64,000 nt of DNA from the NCBI RefSeq assembly GCF_902150065.1, contig NC_043983.1, positions 22,025,821 through 22,089,820 on the forward strand, written 5' to 3'. The translations under genes and the position numbers were made by a program. The notes under the pieces are model-generated. The model was not told where the DNA came from. It saw only the letters and a program-made list of their open reading frames with translations, and did not search any database. This document shows positions 24,401-48,138 of the stretch, in pieces. The stretch is from Myripristis murdjan (taxonomy: Eukaryota; Chordata; Actinopteri; Holocentriformes; Holocentridae). Positions within the stretch are counted from its first letter, which is position 1; the number at the start of each line of letters is the position of its first letter.

Positions 24401-25033
24401 TTCACTGAGGAGAGACCATTTTTCATTCCTGATGTCAATATATAAACTTTCTGTGACCTTTAGGATGATCACAGCTTTATGCAAACTGACATCCACCAAC
24501 TAGAGGACAATTCCAAAAAAACAAAAATCGCATTAAATCGCAATACATATCGAATCGGCACCCAAATATTGTGACAGTATCGAACCGGGACATAAACATA
24601 CCGTCCCAACCTTCATGTCTAATTTCCCTTCCCATTGTTGTGACTCACCATCACCGAAGAGCTTGAGGACCTTGGCCACAAAGGGATTATCGTCATCCTC
24701 TCCCTCTATGAGAATGTGCTGGCCGGTGGATATCACCGTGGTCCTTGGCAGACCCTCCACACTGATTTCCAACGAGCTAATACGTGATCAAAGAAAACCA
24801 GAAGTTATGTTAAGTAAAGAAACCGAAATAATCGCTGCTCAAAATAGTTTTCAAATAAAAAAAAACATTTAAAATGAAGATGACTACGCTGCATGTCGTT
24901 AAAAGATGTTAGAAGATGGAAAAATAAATCCTCACCCATATTCAGAGGTCTTGAGTTTCCTATCAAAACCGATCTGCTTGCCTTTCCAGTTGTAGTGTCG
25001 TCGCACTCTCCGCCTGGTGAAGTATCTCACCAT
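15421..25033 (-). CDS. orc1: Origin recognition complex subunit 1 (Orc1), complete
   Basis: Seventeen coding exons join in frame to 902 aa: 25033-24936, 24776-24649, 23413-23241, 22995-22554, 21760-21508, 20084-20022, 19881-19774, 19477-19246, 18907-18801, 18370-18269, 18076-17905, 17590-17483, 17102-16953, 16774-16655, 16569-16400, 16224-16137 and 15615-15421. The protein starts [24 protein letters not shown] domain (roughly residues 40-165, ending near [11 protein letters not shown]) is known in this family to read H4K20me2. A long, basic, Ser/Pro-rich disordered linker with acidic runs follows. The AAA+ ATPase has Walker A GVPGTGKT at 575-582, Walker B LLVDE at 658-662 and a sensor-2-like [16 protein letters not shown]-terminal winged-helix region ends in [15 protein letters not shown]. 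Orc1 is the ATP-hydrolysing subunit of the nuclear complex that loads MCM helicase in G1. It is head-to-head with prpf38a, as in human. Confidence 0.97.
20653..20666 (-). promoter_or_regulatory. Candidate CTCF site in an orc1 intron
   Basis: On the minus strand this reads CCACCAGAGGGCAG, a full match to the core CTCF consensus. It lies in the intron between the 20084 and 21508 exons. This is motif evidence only. Confidence 0.4.
20939..21046. repeat. Imperfect 40-bp inverted repeat (hairpin element) in an orc1 intron
   Basis: The arm at 20939-20978 and the reverse complement of 21006-21046 share TTCAGCCAG, GCCACAAAA and CTGCAATG blocks in the same order, with about 80 percent identity by eye. 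A loop of about 27 bases separates them. The layout fits a foldback or MITE-type element. Confidence 0.65.
24516..24612. repeat. Degenerate fish interspersed repeat (ATCGCA/ATCGAA-rich)
   Basis: A run of ATCGCATTAAATCGCAATAC followed by TATCGAATCGGCACC and GTATCGAACC resembles the end of a common fish DNA-transposon repeat family. Related AT/CG-patterned bits occur at 23905-24015 in the same intron. Family assignment is uncertain. Confidence 0.35.
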
Positions 25034-25365
25034 AACTGCCTCTCTGTGTGAAGCTGAGAGGGAACCAAGTTAAATGCAGAGGAGGAAAAGGCAGATGGCC
25101 TCCTAAATGACAGCGTGCCTTAACCAATTTCCTGCTTTCTTTTAAAAAAAATTCAAGTTTGATTACGACGTTTCGCACTTTGTACAGAACACAACTCACA
25201 CAACTCTCATCTGCCGCAGTTTCGCGCGAAAATGAGGTCGCTTCCGTTTTCCAAAGCGATCGACCAATCACGGCGACGGACGCTGACACCGGAAGTTAAT
25301 GCCGTTGCCAGAGGAGCGGGGTACTTCCGCCGCGGTTTGCTAAAGAGACACACTTCTCAATCCCG
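25034..25365. promoter_or_regulatory. Bidirectional orc1/prpf38a promoter
   Basis: Only 332 bases separate the two start codons, which diverge. The stretch is GC-rich compared with its surroundings. It contains a perfect E2F palindrome TTTCGCGCGAAA at 25220-25231, a CCAAT box at 25264-25268, an ETS-type ACCGGAAGT at 25288-25296 and a second, reverse ETS core ACTTCCG at 25323-25329. No TATA box is seen. E2F control of ORC1 is established in mammals; the sites here suggest the same for orc1 and possibly for prpf38a. A short 5' UTR intron for orc1 is possible, with an acceptor near 25047. Confidence 0.75.
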
Positions 25366-28300
25366 ATGGCAAACCGAACGGTTAAAGATGCAAACAGCAT
25401 ACACGGGACGAACCCGCAGTATCTGGTGGAGAAAATCATCAGGACCCGAATCTACGAGTCGAAATACTGGAAAGAGGAGTGTTTTGGACTTACGGGTAAG
25501 CGGCATGTTAGCATCCAAGCTAAGTGGCTAACCTAACCTCTAACGTCAGCCCCTAAAGTGAACACATTATTATTAACTCTAACCTTAGAGGAAAATCAGG
25601 CACTAACCTCAGATAAAGTAATTTTATTTAAGGTTATACAACTCCCATGGCATTTTAAGGTCCCAAGAAGTGGCTTTTCAAACGGTGGACCGGCTTAATT
25701 CACAGCAACAACAACAACAACTCGACGTTAAATTAAATTATTGCATTCGTTATTTTTCTGTTCGGTTACAGGCAAGCGTCTTCTAGCACATTGTCTTTTC
25801 CATATAACACCCCCCAAAATCTTAGTTTATCCTCTAAAGGCAAATGCGCATCTTGTGTTTTGGTCCTCAGCCGAGTTAGTTGTTGACAAAGCCATGGAGC
25901 TCAAGTTTGTCGGCGGAGTTTATGGTGGAAACATCAAGCCCACTCCCTTCCTGTGTCTGACGCTGAAGATGCTGCAGATTCAGCCCGAGAAAGACATCAT
26001 CGTGGAGTTTATTAAAAACGAGGACTTCAAGTAAGTGTGATGCACCCAGGGAGCAAAATGAAGAGGGTGATGTCCATTTTGTCAACAGGCATGAAACATT
26101 AGACAAGATAAATGGATTTGAAATATGTTGCAGCTGCTGTTTATGATACCTGTTCATTTTATTATAAACAAACTGCATTTTCAGTCTCCCCTGGTCTTTA
26201 GATAACTTTCACAACAGGGTCTAATAAACAACAGCATTTATGCTTTAATGTTAATCTGGTATGGGACAATCTCAAGCATCGCATCATGGTGTGTAATGCA
26301 TCTATCTCTCTCTATCAACCTGTTCTCCCTTCTCTTTATTAGATATGTTCGCCTACTTGGAGCAACGTACATGAGGTTAACAGGAACCTCGGTGGACTGT
26401 TACAAGTACTTGGAGCCTCTATACAACGACTACAGAAAAATCAAGCGTCAGAACCGAAATGGAGGTGAGTTTTAACTTAAAGTGGACCCACCGCCTACAC
26501 AGGGTTGTTACTGAGGTGAATTGTTATTAGGGAAATAAATTACCTAACTCATGCAAGCAAGTTCAACCACATGTGTAATAGCAATAATAATAATAATACT
26601 ATTCTCCCAGTGTCACCCAGATTGCAGTGCAAATTCAAGAGTAAAGTAGAAAGCTAGTGTTTGTTCCTGCTAGACAGTCCCCAAGCTTGCCACAGTGAAT
26701 GCACGTTGCCATTTGGTTACATTGTGTTGTGGAAGTCTGGGGCTGTCATTCCTAGTCGCCGCTGTCGTTCTGTAACAGTTTGTTTTTGTTTGTGATCTTA
26801 CTTTGATTTTTCTGTTCCAGAGTTTGAGCTCATGCATGTGGATGAGTTCATCGATGAGCTTCTTCACGCTGAGAGAGTGTGCGACATCATTTTGCCGAGG
26901 CTTCAGGTGAGTTGGCATCATGTCTATAAACACATGCCTTGCTTGACAAAACCTTTGCCACTAAGCTCTCTCTGTGTGTGTGTGTGTGTGTGTGTTGCAG
27001 AAAAGACAAGTCCTTGAGGAGGCTGAACTGTTAGACACACGTATCAGTGCTCTGGAGGAAGACCTGGATGAGGTGGAGAGCAGCGAAGAGGAAGATGAGG
27101 AGGAAGAGAAGGTAAGATAACCTCAAAAACCTTACCAAGGATATTTTTTTATCCCGTTTGAAAATTGGGGTGCAGCAGAGGGCACAGTAAGCATAACACC
27201 GGGCAGTGTACTGTCAGTGAACGTATATGAGTGGCATAAAGCTACAGTAAATACACATCTGCTTGCACATATACTTCCAGCTAGACAGGAAAATGAAGAA
27301 ATTCCAGGGGGCTTCTTGTTATCGCTGTCTTTGCCTTTTCGGGATCACATTTAAAGTCTTTTTTTTTTTTAATTTTTTTTGTTAATTTGACAGTGTAGGC
27401 TTTGTAAATGTTCCCTGTTCTAACATGGTACAGACACAATTGTGAACATTTAATTTCTAGAGGCCTGACTAAAGCCTCATCCTGTGTTGGCCCATGTTGG
27501 CCTTTTAATGGAAATAAGATCAGTGAAACCTAAGAGATGTCATGTAGAGTTTTATTGGATCCTGAAACGGTGCCTGTCCTTCTCACTGCATGCAGCCAGA
27601 GAGACTACAGACCCCTGAGCCCCACAGACGCAGTTACCGTGACAACGACAGACCCCGTCGCTCCCCATCGCCACGTTACAGACGCAGTCGCTCACCCAGA
27701 CGGTCTGTTTTCAGTTTATTTATTCTTTGTTTTATAACAGACACTGTACTAAAAGGTCGTAATATATCTTTACTCTCAGATGATGAATAAAATGTCAAAT
27801 TCCTTTAATTTCCTTCCAGGAGGAGCAGATCACCAAAGAGGCGAAGGTACATGCTCTTTTATTTTGAAATTTTATAGATGTTCCCTCTCTACTCTAAAGG
27901 AAACTGCCATCTTCTAATGTATATTTCAATTTTCTTTTCCCCCGTTATTTCTAGTGTTTATGTAGTTCTGATCACACAGTTGCATTTTGTCACAGCTTCC
28001 AAAAAAATCACTCCGTTTGTGGTCATTCATGTGGTCAATTTAGTATACTGTCAGTTTCTGTGCAGACCGAGCTATGGTTGGGCTTCCTCTCTGTCTCAGT
28101 TAATGTTCTGCTCATTTGTGTCATCTGTACTCAGCCCGTCTCCGCGCAGAGACCGCCATCGCAGCAAGAGCCCCCGCCGACACCGCAGCAGGTCCAGAGA
28201 CAGACGCCACCGCTCCAAATCCCCAGGTGCCACTCCCATCAGTGGATAATTTGATAGAGGATGATGTGGGGCATCTGTTTCTAAACCATAATGTACTGGG

Positions 28301-28930
28301 GAAATGATGGGATAGAAGCAGGCCACTGTCTCAGCAAAACACACACTTATAAGATTTCTGTTTTATGATGTGTATCTTAAATTATTCATTAGGGATGGGA
28401 TGGGACAGCCACCAAATATAATTACTCTGATCACATCCCTCATGGGGTTGTATGGCTACTGAGCTGGAAAACATTAAAAAAAGAATGGGGTGATGTTTTG
28501 AAGACACTGGTTTCCCCCGTTTTCTGAACTCCAGCTCTTTGCTCTTCACCAGGTCACCACAGAAGCCACAGACATCGCAGCCACTCCAAGTCCCCAGAAA
28601 GGTGAGTGGTAAAACGGGAGGCGAGAAGATGTCATTAAATGTAAAGAAACATAATAACCTGCTGCTGTGCCTGTTTCCCAAATGCGCTACATGTTTCTGA
28701 GTATGTGAGTGTTAATATGAAAACAGTCTTTAATGGAGACAAAGTAAACCCAGAATCTCACTATATGCTGTTACCAGATTATCACCAATCTCAGTCATAG
28801 GTGTGTATGGACACATCATTCATTGAATCGGCCTGTTTATACCAAGCTTGTGGCAGGAGTTATTTATTTTATTTTATGTTACAGGAGTTCAAAGAAGAGT
28901 CACAAGAAAAGTCGAAGAGGAAACGAGTGA
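25366..28930 (+). CDS. prpf38a: Pre-mRNA-splicing factor 38A (Prp38-domain protein), complete
   Basis: Ten exons (25366-25495, 25871-26030, 26343-26464, 26821-26906, 27001-27111, 27596-27702, 27820-27846, 28135-28226, 28553-28601, 28885-28930) join in frame to 309 aa. The N-terminal ~180 residues are the PRP38 domain (starting MANRTVKDANSIHGTNPQYL, with GGVYGGNIKPTPFLCLTLK and YLEPLYNDYRKIK). An acidic coiled segment (VESSEEEDEEEEK) and an Arg/Ser-rich tail ending KKSHKKSRRGNE follow, which closely match the known vertebrate protein. PRPF38A is a nuclear protein that joins the spliceosome at the B complex stage and binds MFAP1 and ZMAT2. Exon 7 is only 27 bases long, and the exon 6 donor (GTCTGT) is weak. 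A (TG)n run abuts the exon 5 acceptor. The gene is head-to-head with orc1. Confidence 0.97.
26973..26996 (+). repeat. (TG)n run abutting a prpf38a 3' splice site
   Basis: About eleven TG units follow a CTCTCT stretch and end at TTGCAG, immediately before exon 5 at 27001. The run largely replaces a normal polypyrimidine tract. Confidence 0.85.
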
Positions 28931-29323
28931 TCTTTTTTTTGGTTGTTTCTTTTTTTACCTGCAAGTGGACAAAGTTCTTAGCTCCAAATCTTGTATGAAA
29001 TTTCCTTTTTCTTTTTTTTTTTTTTTTAATTCTGTTTCTGGGTGTGATTTTTACCTTGAAATATTGAACCAGTCTAAATATTTTACACATGTGAATACCT
29101 TCAACGTAATTTTCAGTATATAATAAATAGGACAGAGGCGGCCGGTATGTTGTAACTGAGCCTTGCACTGCTAGACAGTAAACTAATGTTGTCCATTGTT
29201 GAGAATAGTTGTCTCCACCTTTAATATGTTTTGGACATGTCGGTGTCAAAAAATGCAGTTCCTGTAAAAAATGGTTTAATTTCCTGCCTGAATTGAGCAG
29301 GATTATTTGACATTCATCATAAA

Positions 29324-29329
29324 AATAAA
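29324..29329 (+). terminator. prpf38a: prpf38a polyadenylation signal
   Basis: AATAAA about 395 bases after the stop. A weaker candidate lies near 29121. The downstream TTATGAAATGTTTTATTG is T/G-rich, as expected after a cleavage site. Confidence 0.6.
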
Positions 29330-29369
29330 GAAGCTCCCCTGCTTCATTAGTCTTGTGCTTATGAAATGT

Positions 29370-29375
29370 TTTATT
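29370..29375 (-). terminator. Candidate polyadenylation signal of the IFIT gene
   Basis: TTTATT on the plus strand is AATAAA on the IFIT strand, about 660 bases after its stop codon. It lies only about 40 bases from the prpf38a signal on the other strand. The intervening 29376-30033 would be the IFIT 3' UTR; no other gene was seen in it. Confidence 0.45.
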
Positions 29376-30033
29376 GACTCTAAATTGATTTAACAATAAT
29401 AAAGGCAAGCCACTCACTTTAGATAACAGAAGTTTCATTTGCATATTCACATGAATGCAGAGGGTTGGGGAGGAAACATTCATCATCTTGCAGTCACAAG
29501 TTATTGTAACAAAATGAATCAAAGGCAAGAGATTACCTAATCTCAATATAATCCTATTGCTGTCATATTACTTGGCTATATTTGAGGAATCAGAAACCAA
29601 ATGATCAACTTAAAAGATAAAATGAGCATAAGCAGTATATGGAAAGTTAAGAATAGAAAATTAGGAACTTAAATACATTATTTGTAGACTATGCATCTGT
29701 AGATACCTGACAAGTTTAAGAAGTGATTGAAGTCAGTAGTAGGGAAATAACAATATTATATACACCTCTAGGGAATATTGTACTAGGATCCAGAGTATAA
29801 ATGACTGTAACTACATAACTATACAGTCACAGAGGGGTTGTGGAATGTATTTATATAAAGAATTAATTCATTTATAAGGTTTATATGCAAACAGATTTTC
29901 TTCCGCACCACAAAGACTCAGAACACCTCCCATCTAAGATAACCTCAGGACATGAATATGTATCGTGGCCTATTTCCAGCCCTGTCATTACAGCTGTTCA
30001 GTAATTTCAAATTGCCAATCGTACGTTAGGCTC

Positions 30034-31550
30034 CTACTCTTGGAGGTTAATCAAAAAAAATTCTATTTCTCTACACATTTTGTTCCTACCCCTGTCTTTA
30101 ATTTGTCTCAAAATTTTTATGCTGTTCTTACGGGAGTTGGATGGTTGTGGTATTTCTGCTGCCCTCATGTGAAAGTCTATTGACCTGTAGCGCTCTTGTT
30201 TGTGGTGGTTTAAGTACTTTGCGTAGCTGTTGTAAACCATCTGTAACTGAGCAAGCTCCAGGTTGCTTTCTTTCAATTCCTCGTATATCTGGTCAGCTTG
30301 AACGCTGTCATGTTGACTTGACTCTGCGTATATATTTGCAAGGGCAATTTTTGTCGGTAATGAAGAATGAGGATACAGAGAAATCACTTCCTTGTGAAGA
30401 CTGATTGCTCTTTCCATCATACTTTGCTTCAGGGGGTTGTCCTTGTCTGAAAAGATCCTCCATTTGTAGCAGGTTGCAAGACAGCTTTTCAGATAGCGCT
30501 CATTTGGGTGTCTTTCTAACAGCTCATCTGCCAAATCAATGGCCTCATCAATGGATAAATACATCCTGTAAAGTCTCAGTAATGGTCTGATGCCACTGTA
30601 GCTGCTGACAGGCTTTTTCAAAACCCTTTTAGCCAGCTCACGTGCTTGATCTTCAATTATTCCACCGGTCTTTGCAAGTTTCCCCAGGTAAACAGCAGCA
30701 AGATACAAATTCTCTGGGTCATGCTCCTTAGCAATTCTCAGTCTCCCCAAGATGTCAGCCTCCTGCTCAGGGGTACGATTTTCAAACGCACCCTCCAGTG
30801 CCAAGACATGACTGGTGTGCCACTCCACCCTGTCCGGCTCCATCCTGATGGCTCTCCGGAAGCATTCTACAGCCTCCATCTTTCGGTCAGGGCTGAACTT
30901 CATCAGAGTCCACGCTTTTTCAGCATAGATTTCTGGATGGAGCTCATCCTGGGAGGGAGATGGATATTCCAGCTGCAGGGCCTCCACCTTTGCCACATAA
31001 GACCAGCTTTTTGCGTTCTCTCCCAGGTGATAGTGCAGCCAAGCCGAGTCCCCGTAGTTCACCACCAGCCAGGGACCCTCATCTGAGACCGTGTTCCTGA
31101 TCTGGCGAAAGGCCTCCGCTGCCCTGCTGAAGCTCTGCAGAGCGTCGTCCGTAGTCGACCCCAGGGTGTCGTCTTCAGAGCTCAAGTGGAAGTGTATGTA
31201 CGCCTGCAGGTTGTAAATATGACCCAGCCACAGGTATCCCTCCTCGCTGCCAATATCCTCCAGGTTGTCCCTGAGGAGCAGAAGTTTTGATCTGCTGTGG
31301 TCCAGCTCCCACGTGAAGTGGCACTGCAGCGTCTCCAGTTTGGCCCTCAGTGAGGTTACACTCTGAGCAGCACTGACATGATAATGAAAATAAAACACAG
31401 TGACACTGGATGAAGGATGTAGGATATGTCTTCTGTGGCGTATGACAGACAGATCTAACAGAAGGCAGTTATACAACTTGATATTGGTCATATTATTGAT
31501 TACTCACATATAATCATAAATAAGACACATTCAGATTGTACTCACCTCAT
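30034..31550 (-). CDS. ifit: Interferon-induced protein with tetratricopeptide repeats (IFIT-like)
   Basis: Exon 1 contributes only ATG AG (31550-31546) before a GTGAGT donor. Exon 2 (31372-30034) holds the rest, giving 447 aa starting MSAAQSVTSLRAKLETLQCH. This split, with the start codon alone in a tiny first coding exon, is the classic IFIT gene plan. The protein is helical throughout, with TPR-type units. Examples are EEGYLWLGHIYNLQAYIHFH, AVECFRRAIRMEPDRVEWH and AKEHDPENLYLAAVYLGKLA. IFITs are cytosolic proteins induced by interferon. Mammalian members bind viral RNA 5' ends or partner proteins and block translation. The frame stays open upstream of the acceptor to 31491, but the splice form fits the family better. 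It is a single copy here, tail-to-tail with prpf38a. Which fish IFIT paralogue it is cannot be settled by eye. Confidence 0.93.
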
Positions 31551-31590
31551 GATGGGCCTGTTAGCTCGCCTTGTTGACCCAGTATTAGTG

Positions 31591-31605
31591 AGTTTCTTGT
31601 TCTTT
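31591..31605 (-). promoter_or_regulatory. Candidate interferon-stimulated response element (ISRE)
   Basis: On the minus strand this reads AAAGAACAAGAAACT. It matches the ISRE core GAAANNGAAACT with one mismatch and lies about 40 bases upstream of the IFIT start codon. Its closeness to the ATG implies a very short 5' UTR, which lowers confidence. Confidence 0.4.
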
Positions 31606-32619
31606 ATCCCTGTGCTTTTGCTTTGGGTGTAGTGCCATGAAAGCTGTCATGTTTAACTGATATGGAGCCATATAAGCTGTAATGATTAACATCCTGCTGG
31701 GACTGTCATGTGGACTTTCTATTCCAGTGATTAGAAAGCTGCCACGTGTATGTTTCACTAAAAAGTTACGATTCAGATACAGTCAAAACAGGAGTCTATT
31801 TTTCTTTTCCCATCTCCAGAGCTCTTGTCACAAATGCGAACACTCTTACTGACAGCCATATTTGAAATGATCATTTTGAGCCATAAAAAACAAAGCTTAT
31901 GGTGCATTATTGTCAGCTCTGTGCTACCTCTTGCAAAAGTTGGTCTGGCTTGCAACACTCCACATCTGCTGTACACCCAGGGGTCAAGAAACTTTTTTTT
32001 TTTTTTTTTCCGACAGAAAAAAAAATATATACACTTAGTGACACTCAGTGAGGTAATCAGGTTTATATAATTGACACTTACAGCTGGATATGTCCTCAGT
32101 GTTTTCTTTGAAGAATTTGAACTGCACATCCAAGATATTAAACTGTGTTAAAAGAAGAAAGAATTAAATAAATAAACACTGTGATTCGGTCCGTAGACAA
32201 TGACACCGGCACTGGCAAAATGTGAATTTGGTCATGTATATGTGCGTGTTTGTGTGTGTGTGTGTGAGATATGTGCATACCAACATACATTTTTCTCTCT
32301 CGTTTTTGTTCTTATCTCATTTCATCTAGGTGTGTGTATGTGGTTAAGCGGGTGGATGGGGGGCCTTGCTTTATGTTGTTAAAAAAAATTTGTTTAACTA
32401 TTACTGCATGATCACTGCATTGTGTGCTTGTCAGTATTTCCAAATAAATAAGAAAATATTCAATGCCATACTGTCTCTAGTTTAATGTTATTTTTACTAT
32501 TATCTTTGGCCTTTTGGTTGAAATGTAGTGCATCTGAAGATTGTGAAAGGTAAAAAAAGGAAGGAAGGAAGGAAAGAAAGAAGGAAGGAAGGAAGGATTG
32601 GTCGAAGGTTGGAAGGAAG
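31606..32619. other. Divergent IFIT/pomgnt1 spacer, no gene recognised
   Basis: The region contains a TATA-like stretch near 31671-31677 (minus strand, upstream of IFIT), a T-run at 31992-32009, a (TG)n run at 32242-32268 and a GGAA/GAAA tandem repeat at 32554-32596. No exon was seen. Confidence 0.5.
32554..32596. repeat. GGAA/GAAA microsatellite
   Basis: Tandem AAGG and AAAG tetramers, read directly, just upstream of the pomgnt1 promoter. Confidence 0.9.
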
Positions 32620-32634
32620 TTTGGACGGAAACGG

Positions 32635-32739
32635 TGACGTCATTTTCCATGCGCCAGAGACTATCTACTCCACTGTAGCTGCATCGCTGTTTCTGCAGCA
32701 GAGAATTCAAGCAGTAACGCGAAGCTTGGCGATGTTTCT
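32635..32739 (+). promoter_or_regulatory. pomgnt1: pomgnt1 promoter with CRE and likely non-coding exon 1
   Basis: A perfect cAMP response element TGACGTCA lies at 32635-32642. A good donor (CTGTGAGT, with GT at 32740) ends a likely untranslated first exon. The next acceptor, TTTTTTGTAG ending at 32955, opens the exon that carries the start codon at 33071. The exact transcription start cannot be read from sequence. Confidence 0.45.
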
Positions 32740-33070
32740 GTGAGTTTTACTACGAGCAGCAACACGACACTTCAAAAAACAGAGGGGCAGCATGTGCGTT
32801 CAATGTCGGGACTGCTGGTTATGATTAGTTTTGTCCCGGGTTTTTCTTTTAAAAATAACTAGCTAGCATTAGCTAAAAATGCTGGCTAGCGGCTAGAGCC
32901 TGTCCACCACCTGTCCTGTGGCTCATATTTGTTTTTTTGTTTTTGTTTTTTGTAGGTGACAATGTGAGTCAGGCTCGCCAGCCGTACTCGGTGTTGTGGA
33001 GCAGTGTGTCGGCAGCAGGGGGGAGGACAGGCGGAGGGTTGGAGCTCTCTGGTGACGGCCGGTGTCAGGG

Positions 33071-47467
<14,397 letters not shown>

Positions 47468-48091
47468 ACGTGAAGTCCAACGCTCACCAGGCGCCACTAG
47501 CAGACATGAACTTACGATTTCCACCAGCCCAGGTCTTAACTTAACAGTTCTTCTCTCTTCTCCACCCACAACCACTACAAAAATGATAGTCCTAGGCACT
47601 AAATGTACATTCGTGAGGATACCTGGGAAATATAGTTCTTCTGTGGTGGAAGGAAGATAAACACTACAAAGCACTGCTGTATCCATGCAGGGCCTGAGGA
47701 GCAACAGTTGTGGGAATCGGCAGTTTTCTGTCACTGCACATGTGGATATATTTTAAATGAGTTTAACCAGTTTTTTTTTTTTTTTTTTTTTTTTGGTTAA
47801 ACCTAGCCATAAAACCAAAACGATTTGCAGGTCCACTGTGCCATACTGCTGTCCTTTGCTTCAGTAGCGGGAGGAGGGAGGATGTGAGAGAGGAGATTGG
47901 CCAAGAGAAGGCGATGCGTGAAAGGGAATCGGTTAACATTTACAGGGCTTTGAAGGGTCTCCTTGACAACTGTCGGATGACGCGCAGCCCGCCCTTTCAG
48001 TCAACCGAGGAGATGAAAAGGGCAAGAGAGGAAAGTTGATGCTCCAGTTCAACTGTAGCTTTTCAGCGAGGAGGGGACAAACACACACCCT

Positions 48092-48138
<47 letters not shown>

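Noticed and set aside
29434-29446. Octamer ATTTGCAT near the prpf38a/IFIT 3' ends
   Set aside because: A single 8-mer in AT-rich DNA, away from any promoter; expected by chance.
28869-29546. 225-codon minus-strand open frame
   Set aside because: It covers the last exon and 3' UTR of prpf38a in antisense, is low in complexity in part, and resembles no known family.
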